Notes under the pieces: generated by a model
Database searches by the model: none
What the model was told of the DNA's origin: nothing
Seen by the model: only the letters and a program-made list of their open reading frames with translations
DNA from: Mycolicibacterium hassiacum DSM 44199
Lineage (GTDB): Bacteria; Actinomycetota; Actinomycetes; Mycobacteriales; Mycobacteriaceae
Direction of reading: 5' to 3'
DNA: 64,000 nucleotides
NCBI RefSeq assembly: GCF_900603025.1
Contig: NZ_LR026975.1
Coordinates: 4,712,001 to 4,776,000 of the forward strand
Program-made: the position numbers and the translations under genes
Part shown: piece after piece, positions 1-7,691 of the stretch
Numbering within the stretch: the first letter of the stretch is position 1
Layout of the letters: each line of letters opens with the position of its first letter

Positions 1-1
1 T

Positions 2-691
2 GTAGAAGGCGCCACCGAGTACGGGTTCGTCCTGGAACTAGTCCAGGGTTGGAATCGCGACTTACTCGCGACTGGGGATCCCTCTTCCGGCGCCCTCGGT
101 GTCGAGATTGTCCAAGGAAGCGGCAGTGAAACCATCGAGCAGGCGCGACTGCTTGCAAGCTTGGGCTATGACGTGGTCCTGTTTATGGATAGTGACGTCA
201 AGCACGACTGCGCTGCAGCCGACGCACTAAGAAATGAGGGCGTTGTTGTTATACGGTGGCAGAAGGACTTTCGCCTCGAGCGCGCGGTAACCGACGCGCT
301 CAACGAAGCGGAACTCACCGCACTGATCGACAAGGCGGTCGAGCTCTCGGACGATCCCTCCGCGTCCCGCAACAACTACCTAACCCACCTCAGGGGATGT
401 GGTCTTCCGGAAGGGTTAACGACGCTTAGCGTCAACGAATGGATTGGGGCGGGAGTGGATCTCAACACTGCCCGCAACCTGGTCGCGGAAGCCGCTCATA
501 AATATAAGTGGTTCAAGCAAGTCCATAAGGGGCGCCAACTCGCGACCTTGGTTCTGGGATCGGAGGGTTCCGAGGGGAGTGATACTGCGCTGATTATCCA
601 ACGCCTCCGTGAAGCCATATTCGCCTCGCTTCCGCCCGAAAACTCTGCGGAATCCGAGCTGAAGGGTTCGACGGAAATGGAGAACGCATGA
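2..691 (+). CDS. gajA: OLD-family nuclease, Toprim end (Gabija GajA-like), 5' truncated by window edge
   Basis: The frame is open from base 2 to the TGA at 689-691, so only the last 229 residues are present and the start lies outside the window. The fragment opens with VEGATE, the Toprim glutamate motif of OLD-family nucleases. About 55 residues later comes VVLFMDSD, the Toprim DxD metal-binding pair. The missing part should hold the ABC-type ATPase. The next gene, a UvrD-like helicase, overlaps the stop by 4 bp (ATGA). An OLD nuclease translationally coupled to a UvrD helicase is the hallmark of Gabija anti-phage defence, where GajA nicks DNA and works in a complex with GajB. A class 2 OLD nuclease of another role is possible, but the pairing favours Gabija. 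The GC content and codon use look lower than in the core genes to the right, which suggests acquisition. Confidence 0.75.
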   Translation, partial: VEGATEYGFVLELVQGWNRDLLATGDPSSGALGVEIVQGSGSETIEQARLLASLGYDVVLFMDSDVKHDCAAADALRNEGVVVIRWQKDFRLERAVTDALNEAELTALIDKAVELSDDPSASRNNYLTHLRGCGLPEGLTTLSVNEWIGAGVDLNTARNLVAEAAHKYKWFKQVHKGRQLATLVLGSEGSEGSDTALIIQRLREAIFASLPPENSAESELKGSTEMENA

Positions 692-1581
692 CAGCTTCCC
701 GACTGATCAATAGGCTCCCGTGTTCAGTAGAACTCCCAGCAGGTGGAGGCAAAACTTGGCTGCTCGTCGACACGATCCGTGAGGGTGCCAATCAGTCAGG
801 TAAGTCGTTAATACTCACCCACACAAACGCGGGTGTGTATGCCATCCGAAACAAGATGCGCGCCCTCGGTGTGGATCCCAAGGCTGCTCATGTAAGCACG
901 ATCACGAGTCTGGCCTTCGACCTTGTCCGCAGCTACTCGCGGATCGCTGGCCTTACCGTACCGGAAGTCCCTGTCTGGAAAGACGCGGGCCAGTATATTG
1001 AAGGAGCTTGCAGGGTATTGCGAAACCGACACATTCGCGATGTATTCGGGATCAGCTACCGCTATCTCCTAGTTGACGAATATCAGGATTGTTCGCTTGC
1101 TCAGCATGCATTCGTTCTTGAACTAGCGCAAGCAATACCCGCGTGTGCGGTATTTGGAGACCCATTGCAAGGCATCTTCGGCTTCCGAGACAAGATTGTT
1201 GACTGGCAAACCGACGTACTCCCTCACTTCCCTCCATTTTGCGTTGACTTTATCCCGTATCGGTGGATTGATCACAACAGGGCTCTGGGAGAATGGCTCG
1301 TCCAGATTCGAGATTATCTGAAGCCGGGATCACAAATCGCCTTCCACACCAACAAACCCACAGGTGTTACATTCCGTCTCGCAACCTCTAGTCGATTCGA
1401 GTTGCGAAAAGCCACAACCTTGGTTCCAAAAGGAGAGACCGCAGTAGTCATCGCACCGCCCGATAAGTACTCGGCCAGACTCGTTGCGAGCCACCTTGAC
1501 GGCTACGTAACCATGGAGGACGTTGGTGGTGGAGCAATGATCAGAACCTGTGGATGAGCCTCGGGGTGGGGGCGTGAAAGT

Positions 1582-1666
1582 GGGCGCACCTTCCCGAGGA
1601 TGATCTGAATGTCAGTAGGTCCGATCATGAGCCGGCGTTGGCGCGCTGGTTCGGGAAGGTACGCCC
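1582..1666 (+). promoter_or_regulatory. Inverted repeat hiding the transposase ribosome-binding site (copy A)
   Basis: The arms gggcgcaccttcccga (1582-1597) and tcgggaaggtacgccc (1651-1666) pair over 16 positions with one mismatch and a 53-base loop. The right arm ends on the base before the transposase ATG and contains the likely Shine-Dalgarno gggaagg. Transcripts entering from flanking DNA would include both arms and should hide the ribosome-binding site, while a transcript starting inside the loop would not. The same design is seen in copy C (7607-7691). The regulatory role is inferred. Confidence 0.6.
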
Positions 1667-2983
1667 ATGCTCACCGTAGTTCACGACGCCGAGGACGCCA
1701 ACGACAGCGACACTCCCGGTCGCTCGTTGTTGGATGAGATCGTCCGCGACGGGGCGCGACAGATGCTGGCCGCGGCGTTGCAGGCCGAGGTCGCCGCGTA
1801 TGTGGCCCAGTACGCCGATCAGCTCGATGAGAACGGGCACCGGCTGGTGGTGCGCAACGGCTACCACCAGCCCCGCGAGGTGCTGACCGCAGCCGGTGCG
1901 GTGCAGGTCAAAGCGCCGCGAGTCAACGACCGCCGTGTCGACCCCGACACTGGTGAGCGGAAACGGTTTTCCTCGGCGATCCTGCCGGCGTGGGCGCGCA
2001 AGTCTCCGCAGATGAGCGAAGTGCTGCCGCTGCTGTACCTGCACGGGCTGTCCACCAGCGACTTCACCCCGGCATTGGAGCAGTTCCTGGGTTCGGGTGC
2101 GGGGTTGTCGGCCACCACGATCACCCGGCTCACGGCGCAGTGGCAGGACGAGGCCCGCGCGTTTGCGGCCCGGGACCTGTCCGGCACCGACTACGTCTAC
2201 CTGTGGGTCGACGGTATCCACCTCAAGGTCCGCCTGGACCAGGAAAAACTCTGTTTGCTGGTGATGCTGGGCGTGCGCGCTGACGGCCGCAAAGAGCTGG
2301 TGGCGATCACCGACGGCTACCGGGAATCGACCGAGTCGTGGGCTGATCTGCTGCGCGACTGTAAACGACGCGGCATGACCGCCCCAGTGCTCGCGGTCGG
2401 CGATGGCGCCTTGGGGTTTTGGAACGCGGTGCGCGAGGTGTTCCCGGCCACCCGTGAGCAGCGGTGCTGGTTTCACAAGCAAGCCAATGTCCTTGCCGCG
2501 CTGCCGAAATCAGCACACCCGTCGGCGTTGGCAGCGCTCAAGGAGATCTACAACGCCGAGGATATCGACAAAGCCCAGGTCGCGGTCAAAGCCTTCGAGG
2601 TCGACTTCGGCGCCAAATATCCCAAGGCGGTCGCCAAGATCACCGACGATCTGGACACCCTGCTGGAATTCTACCGCTATCCCGCCGAGCACTGGATCCA
2701 CCTACGCACCACGAATCCGATCGAAAGCACCTTCGCCACAGTGCGTTTGCGCACCAAAGTCACCAAAGGTCCGGGGTCACGAGCAGCTGGTCTGGCCATG
2801 GCCTACAAGCTCATCGACGCCGCCGCGGCCCGCTGGCGCGCCGTCAACGCACCACACCTGGTCGCCCTGGTGCGCGCCGGCGCGGTCTTCCACAAGGGCA
2901 AACTGCTTGAACGCCCCACCGAGATCACCCCACCAACCCCGCCCTCAGACGGCGATCAGCAAGCCGGAACGGAGGTCGCCTGA
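1667..2983 (+). CDS. IS256-family transposase, copy A
   Basis: This intact 438-residue DDE transposase of the Mutator/IS256 superfamily catalyses movement of the element. The acidic triad can be placed at LWVDGIH (about residue 183), VGDGALGF (about 247) and NPIESTF (about 357). The N-terminal section, with RNGYHQPREVLTAAG, resembles the DNA-binding part of the family. Length is normal for IS256 enzymes (about 400 to 440). The ATG is preceded by gggaagg at 1653-1659, inside the right arm of the inverted repeat described separately. It is nearly identical to the split transposase of copy B and clearly similar to, but distinct from, that of copy C. Confidence 0.95.
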   Translation: MLTVVHDAEDANDSDTPGRSLLDEIVRDGARQMLAAALQAEVAAYVAQYADQLDENGHRLVVRNGYHQPREVLTAAGAVQVKAPRVNDRRVDPDTGERKRFSSAILPAWARKSPQMSEVLPLLYLHGLSTSDFTPALEQFLGSGAGLSATTITRLTAQWQDEARAFAARDLSGTDYVYLWVDGIHLKVRLDQEKLCLLVMLGVRADGRKELVAITDGYRESTESWADLLRDCKRRGMTAPVLAVGDGALGFWNAVREVFPATREQRCWFHKQANVLAALPKSAHPSALAALKEIYNAEDIDKAQVAVKAFEVDFGAKYPKAVAKITDDLDTLLEFYRYPAEHWIHLRTTNPIESTFATVRLRTKVTKGPGSRAAGLAMAYKLIDAAAARWRAVNAPHLVALVRAGAVFHKGKLLERPTEITPPTPPSDGDQQAGTEVA

Positions 2984-3600
2984 AACACCCCGATCCACAG
3001 GTCTTGACAATTCCTCTGGTGGTGTCTTCATGTTGGAACAACTTACGAAGTTGCAGGAATCTGCTCCTGAGCAGTACGCGCTTTGGCTGGCAAAAGTCGC
3101 CAAAGCATGTTTCACCGGTTACGCAAAGCTCAACCAACCCGTGCTGAACCGACTGCGTAATGGTGATGCACTGTCCGATCTCAAGTCGTCCAGAGTCCCA
3201 CTGACAAAAACCTTAGATGCGCTTGAATCTGTCTTAGCGTCTCCAACTTTCGAGGCACTCAGTGCCGCGATGCGCGCGATTGAGAACTCAAGAGAGGCAC
3301 GTCTACACTCCCGCGAAGCATGGAACGACATGGCGACAGCACTCGAGCGGTGCTCAAGCAGTGGGCGATCGCCAGCTGAGGAGCTAGGTCGTGTCCGCGA
3401 CCGGCTCCGTCATAGTGGACGTCGGCCAGTGACTCGTGTTGTTTCGCGCACCACATTGATCAAAGGACTTGAATACGACCACGTAATCATCTCAGATCTC
3501 GACCGCCTGAATGACCACTGCAACCTCTACGTTGCCCTTACTCGGGCCCGTAAGACTATTACCCTGATCGGCAGCAGCTCGCAGATCACGGTTAAGGAGA

Positions 3601-3759
3601 CTAAACGGGGGCCTTCCGAGACCTAAGTAGCGTCTGATGCATGCGATTTAAGTAAAGTGCCCGACCAACCTCAGATGCCGCGGGCGCGCCGTCAAAGTTC
3701 AACCATCTTCGGCGGTTTTGCACGATATACCAAGCAGCCGCGATGGCCTTGAGGTGAGC
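3601..3759 (-). pseudogene. Unrecognised minus-strand reading-frame fragment between gajB and the IS3 element
   Basis: On the minus strand a frame enters from the IS3 boundary and ends at 3601-3603. It reads through segments such as AAAWYIVQNRRRWLNFDG. It could be the 3' end of a gene cut by the IS3 insertion, or chance coding. It overlaps the last codons of gajB by about 26 bases. Nothing else is seen in the 133 bases between the gajB stop and the IS3 end. I do not recognise the product. Confidence 0.25.
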
Positions 3760-3894
3760 CCCTCGTAGTGGTCCAGTCGTTGTGCGACTCTGTTGCCCGG
3801 TCTGCGGGCAAGGAAGAATCGACAACGACATGGCATCGAACAAGCGCCGGCGGCATACGCCGGGGTCTGCTGCACGAACAGGTGACAGTTTCGG

Positions 3895-4755
3895 TCACGC
3901 GGCCTGACTGGCCGGTGTGGTCATGATGGCTTCGAACTCGATGGGGGTCAACCGGTCGAGGCCGGCCTGGCGCCGGCGGCGATGGTAGGTCCGTTCGATC
4001 CAGATGACGATCGCGATCCGCAGCTCTTCTCGGGTGCGCCAACGGCGGCGGTCCAAGACGTTCTTCTGCAGCAGGCTGAAGAAGCTCTCCATGGCTGCGT
4101 TGTCGCCGGCCGCGCCGACGCGCCCCATGGAGCCGACCATGTCGTGATGGTGCAGCGCGTGTACGAATCTCCTTGACCTGAACTGAGATCCACGATCCGA
4201 ATGCAGAATGCACCCGGCGACATCTCCGCGTCGGGCTACCGCGCTGTGCAGTGCACGGGTGGCCAGTCGGGACTTCATCCGGGAGTCGATGCTGTAGCCG
4301 ACGATGCGGTTGGAGAACACGTCTTTGATGGCGCAGAGGTAGAGCTTGCCCTCGCCGGTGCGGTGTTCGGTAATATCGGCCAGCCACAGCTGATTCGGCG
4401 CCTCAGCGGTGAAGTCACGTTCGACGAGATCGTCGTGGACTGGTGGGCCGGGCTTGCCGTTCTTGCCGCGTTTGCGCTTGCCGAACACGCTCCACAGGCG
4501 ATTGTGCGAGCAGATGCGCCACGCGGTGCGCTCGGCCATCGGTTCGCCGGCGTCGCGGGCCTCTTCGGCCAGGTAGCGGTACCCGAACTCGGGGTCCTCG
4601 TGGTGAGCGTCGAACAGGGCGTTGGCGCGGTAGGCCTCAACGAGGTCGGCGTCGGTGACTGGGGCGGCCAGCCAGCGGTAATACGGTTGGCGGGCGAGCT
4701 TGAGTACCCGGCACGTCACCGCGACGGGGATCCCGTCGGCGGCGAGCTCTTTCAC
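3895..4755 (-). CDS. IS3-family transposase OrfB (inner element)
   Basis: This 286-residue catalytic subunit has an rve integrase core. The DDE residues appear in LWLADITEH, ILHSDRGSQF and AAMESFFSLLQ. The HTH_21-type region (KLARQPYYRWL) is at the N-terminus. The listed start GTG at 4753-4755 overlaps the OrfA stop by 4 bases. The natural product is probably an OrfAB fusion: at 4773-4769 the OrfA frame crosses AAAAG (codons GGA AAA GGC), and a minus-one slip there continues as RLYPLVKELAADG straight into this frame. That is the known IS3 frameshift strategy. Confidence 0.92.
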   Translation of the reverse strand: MKELAADGIPVAVTCRVLKLARQPYYRWLAAPVTDADLVEAYRANALFDAHHEDPEFGYRYLAEEARDAGEPMAERTAWRICSHNRLWSVFGKRKRGKNGKPGPPVHDDLVERDFTAEAPNQLWLADITEHRTGEGKLYLCAIKDVFSNRIVGYSIDSRMKSRLATRALHSAVARRGDVAGCILHSDRGSQFRSRRFVHALHHHDMVGSMGRVGAAGDNAAMESFFSLLQKNVLDRRRWRTREELRIAIVIWIERTYHRRRRQAGLDRLTPIEFEAIMTTPASQAA

Positions 4756-5060
4756 GAGCGGGTAGAGCCTTTTCCCGGCAGGTTGGCCTGTGACAGATAC
4801 GCCGCGGCCCGGCGCAGCACCTCGTTCTCCAGCTCGAGCAGCTTGATCCGACGCCGGGCCTCACGCAGCTCACCGGACTCGCTGGTGGTTCTACCGGGCT
4901 TGGTGCCCTCGTCGATGTCGGCCTGGCGAAGCCATTTGTGCAGCGTCATCGGGTGCACACCGAAATCGGTGGCGATCTGCTCGATCGTCACACCGTCTTC
5001 GCGGTTGCGGGCCACGCGCACGACGTCGTCGCGGAACTCACGGGGATAGGGCCTTGCCAT
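4752..5060 (-). CDS. IS3-family OrfA, DNA-binding subunit (inner element)
   Basis: This 102-residue protein has a helix-turn-helix (DGVTIEQIATDFGVHPMTLHK, split here as DGVTIEQIATDF plus GVHPMTLHK) and a leucine zipper (RRRIKLLELENEVLRR). The start at 5060 is chosen because MARPYPREFRDD is the usual family N-terminus and is preceded by the ribosome-binding site ggaagga. It binds the element ends and supplies the N-terminal half of the OrfAB transposase by frameshifting near its 3' end. It is not related in sequence to the OrfA of the outer IS3 beyond the family fold. Confidence 0.9.
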   Translation of the reverse strand: MARPYPREFRDDVVRVARNREDGVTIEQIATDFGVHPMTLHKWLRQADIDEGTKPGRTTSESGELREARRRIKLLELENEVLRRAAAYLSQANLPGKGSTRS

Positions 5061-5384
5061 GGGGACATCCTTCCAGCCTGCCCACGCTGGACAAGCCAAC
5101 TCAGATGTCACCTGTTCGTGCAGCAGACCCCCGGATCAGATCATCCGCAAGCTGGCCGAGGGCAACAAGCTGCTCGGGAGCGGCCAGGAGCTCGCTGAGG
5201 TGTGTCGGCACCTGGAGATCGCCGAATCGACCTGGCATCGCTGGGTAGCCCAGTACGGCGGCATGAAGGCCAACGAGGCCAAACGGCTCAAAGAGCTCGA
5301 GGCCGAGAACGCCCGGCTCAAGAAGCTGGTCGCCAATCAGGCTCTCGACATCGACATGCTCAAGGAGATTTCGGCGGGAAACTT

Positions 5385-6238
5385 TTGACCCCGAACCGCA
5401 AGCGCAGCGCCGTAGCGGCGCTGCGTGAGCGGTTCGGGGTGTCCGAACGCCGCGCCTGCACCGTCGTGGGCATCCACCGGTCCACAATGCGCCTGACCCC
5501 GGCGCCGGTGACCACCGAGGAAGCCGAGTTGCGGGCCTGGCTGCGCAAGTTCTCCACTGACCGGCCACGCTGGGGTGGCGACGGGCGGCCAAGATGGCCC
5601 GCCGCGCCGGCTGGCAGGTCAACAACAAGCGCATCCGTCGACTGTGGCGCGCAGAGGGCCTTCGGGTTCCGCAGCGGCGCCGCAAAAAGCGTCTCACCGG
5701 TATCGGCGTCGCCGTCGGCGCGATGTCACCGATCCGCCCCAACGTCATCTGGGCGATGGACTTCCAGTTCGACACCACCGCCGATGGCCGCACCATCAAG
5801 ATGCTCAACGTCATCGACGAGTTCACCCGCCAAGCACTCGCGATCGAGGTCGACCGCGCCATCAACGCCGACGGCGTCGTCGACGTGCTGGATCGCCTGG
5901 CGCTGACCCACGGGGCGCCGCGGTACGTGCGTTTCGACAACGGTCCTGAGTTCGTCGCCCACGCCGTGAGCGATTGGTGCCGATTCAACAGTGCTGGTTC
6001 ACTTTTCATTGATCCCGGCTCGCCCTGGCAGAACGCCTTCATCGAATCATTCAACGGTCGCCTGCGCGACGAACTGCTCAACTCCTGGCGCTTCGACTCC
6101 CTACGCGAAGCCCGCGTGATCATCGAAGACTGGAGGATCGACTACAACGCCAACCGACCCCACTCCGCCCACGGTGAACTCACCCCGACCGAGTTCGCTC
6201 TACAGTGGGCCACGACCCACCAACCCCAAGTCGCTTAA
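5385..6238 (+). pseudogene. IS3 transposase OrfB (outer element), broken by a one-base deletion
   Basis: The frame starts as LLTPNRKRSAV just after the OrfA stop and runs to about 5575. It then continues in another frame as AAKMARRAGWQVNNKRIRRL. At tggggtggcg (5571-5580), one extra base would restore WGWRRAAKMA, so a single-base loss is the simplest reading. The downstream part keeps the integrase core: WAMDFQFDTT (D), RFDNGPEF (D) and NAFIESFNGRLRDELL (E). With OrfA also split, this IS3 copy cannot move by its own enzyme. Confidence 0.85.
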
Positions 6239-7606
6239 CGAGTGGACCACCAAACGGGTCCCCCTCACCTACATCTACGTCGCAACGGATCTCGGCATCA
6301 CGAGAATCGATGTGGCGAGTGGGCAGATCACCGAACTGTTCGATCAGCGGGTGACGTTTATCGAGCTGAACAGCGCCGGCTCGGAACTTTACTCATTTCG
6401 TGACCAGTACGGGCAATACTGGGTTCTGGATCCTGTTTCGGGAGAGGTGATCCGCAATCACTACCCCGCGGTGTCGGGGCCCACCCATGCTGTCAGCATC
6501 GAGGAATTGTCAAGACCTGTGGATCGGGGTGTTTCAGGCGACCTCCGTTCCGGCTTGCTGATCGCCGTCTGAGGGCGGGGTTGGTGGGGTGATCTCGGTG
6601 GGGCGTTCAAGCAGTTTGCCCTTGTGGAAGACCGCGCCGGCGCGCACCAGGGCGACCAGGTGTGGTGCGTTGACGGCGCGCCAGCGGGCCGCGGCGGCGT
6701 CGATGAGCTTGTAGGCCATGGCCAGACCAGCTGCTCGTGACCCCGGACCTTTGGTGACTTTGGTGCGCAAACGCACTGTGGCGAAGGTGCTTTCGATCGG
6801 ATTCGTGGTGCGTAGGTGGATCCAGTGCTCGGCGGGATAGCGGTAGAATTCCAGCAGGGTGTCCAGATCGTCGGTGATCTTGGCGACCGCCTTGGGATAT
6901 TTGGCGCCGAAGTCGACCTCGAAGGCTTTGACCGCGACCTGGGCTTTGTCGATATCCTCGGCGTTGTAGATCTCCTTGAGCGCTGCCAACGCCGACGGGT
7001 GTGCTGATTTCGGCAGCGCGGCAAGGACATTGGCTTGCTTGTGAAACCAGCACCGCTGCTCACGGGTGGCCGGGAACACCTCGCGTACCGCTTTCCAGAA
7101 GCCGAGTGCGCCATCGCCGACCGCGAGCACTGGGGCGGTCATGCCGCGTCGTTTACAGTCGCGCAGCAGATCAGCCCACGACTCGGTCGATTCCCGGTAG
7201 CCGTCGGTGATCGCCACCAGCTCTTTGCGGCCGTCAGCGCGCACGCCCAGCATCACCAGCAAACAGAGTTTTTCCTGGTCCAGGCGGACCTTGAGGTGGA
7301 TACCGTCGACCCACAGGTAGACGTAGTCGGTGCCGGACAGGTCCCGGGCCGCAAACGCGCGGGCCTCGTCCTGCCACTGCGCCGTGAGCCGGGTGATCGT
7401 GGTGGCCGACAACCCCGCACCCGAACCCAGGAACTGCTCCAATGCCGGGGTGAAGTCGCTGGTGGACAGCCCGTGCAGGTACAGCAGCGGCAGCACTTCG
7501 CTCATCTGCGGAGACTTGCGCGCCCAGGCCGGCAGGATCGCCGAGGAGAACCGTTTGAGCAATGATCAATACCTGTGGATGAGCCTCGGTGTGGGGGCGT
7601 GAAGAT

Positions 7607-7691
7607 GGGCGCACCTTCCCGGGGATGATCTTCACGGAATCAGGTATTCGATCAAGACCGGCGTTGGCGCGCTGGTTGGGAAGGTACGCCC
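7607..7691 (+). promoter_or_regulatory. Inverted repeat over the transposase ribosome-binding site (copy C)
   Basis: The arms gggcgcaccttccc (7607-7620) and gggaaggtacgccc (7678-7691) pair over 14 positions with one mismatch. The second arm abuts the ATG at 7692 and contains gggaagg. The loop sequence differs from copy A while the arms are kept, which supports selection for the pairing. Confidence 0.6.

Larger units (their letters stand above)
1532..3016 (+). mobile_element. IS256-family insertion sequence, copy A (1485 bp), in the gajB-like gene
   Basis: The left end reads gagcaatgatcagaacctg and the reverse complement of the right end reads gaggaattgtcaagacctg, followed in both by tggat. 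These are imperfect terminal inverted repeats of about 24 bp. The 8-bp direct repeat tggtggtg flanks the element at 1524-1531 and 3017-3024. One transposase gene fills most of it. A second element with the same ends and the same length (copy B) lies at 6501-9482, which points to recent transposition in this genome. Confidence 0.95.
688..3626 (+). pseudogene. gajB: UvrD/PcrA-type helicase (Gabija GajB-like), split by an IS256 element
   Basis: The gene is in two parts, 688-1531 and 3025-3626. The first has the Walker A segment LPAGGGKTWL near residue 20, the LLVDEYQD helicase motif II near residue 130 and GDPLQGIFGF (motif III). The second has RTTLIKGLEYDHVII and LYVALTRARK, which are helicase motifs V and VI. 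Dropping the element and one copy of the 8-bp duplication tggtggtg joins the parts in frame (EDVGG-VFMLEQ) and gives about 481 residues, close to the usual GajB length of roughly 490. No frame-destroying change is visible apart from the insertion, so the loss looks recent. Read through the junction, translation stops inside the element at 1555-1557, which leaves a 289-residue product without motifs V and VI. The defence system is therefore expected to be inactive in this strain, or inactive until precise excision. Confidence 0.85.
3863..5130 (-). mobile_element. IS3-family element (inner), 1268 bp, in minus orientation
   Basis: The terminal inverted repeats are identical over 25 bp, each end starting gggtctgctgcacgaacagg when read inward. 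The 3-bp direct repeat ccg flanks the element at 3860-3862 and 5131-5133, the usual IS3 duplication size. Removing the element plus one ccg restores the OrfA codons of the outer IS3 exactly. Both of its own reading frames look intact, so this element may be active. Confidence 0.93.
3830..5388 (+). pseudogene. IS3 OrfA (outer element), split by the inner IS3 element
   Basis: The first 11 codons (MASNKRRRHTP) lie at 3830-3862 behind the ribosome-binding site aaggaag. The remainder resumes at 5134 with DQIIRKLAEGNKLL and ends at the TGA of 5386-5388. Joining across the 3-bp duplication ccg gives a normal 95-residue helix-turn-helix OrfA. It carries the leucine-zipper-like run LKELEAENARLKKLV and the typical family end LDIDMLKEISAGNF. 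The tail reads AACTTTTGA, where a minus-one shift on the T run would lead into OrfB, as expected for IS3 elements. Confidence 0.85.
3760..6258 (+). mobile_element. IS3-family element (outer), itself interrupted by a second IS3 element
   Basis: It encodes a split OrfA (3830-3862 plus 5134-5388) and a frameshifted OrfB (to 6238). The ends share an inverted repeat core: tggtccagtcgttgtgcgac on the left near 3768, and the reverse complement of the right end near 6250 reads tggtccactcgttaagcgac. The outermost bases are approximate. I could not find a matching direct repeat at the two outer borders. The left side is the end of the Gabija locus and the right side is the middle of a beta-propeller gene, so deletion or recombination probably followed insertion. 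Without the inner element it would be about 1.2 kb, normal for IS3. Confidence 0.8.

Noticed and set aside
688..1557. A complete 289-residue helicase gene ending at 1557
   Set aside because: Its last codons come from the IS256 end; helicase motifs V and VI lie beyond the element, so it is a truncated gene.
5101..6123. 340-codon minus-strand frame across the outer IS3
   Set aside because: It is antisense to OrfA/OrfB and has no recognisable domain.
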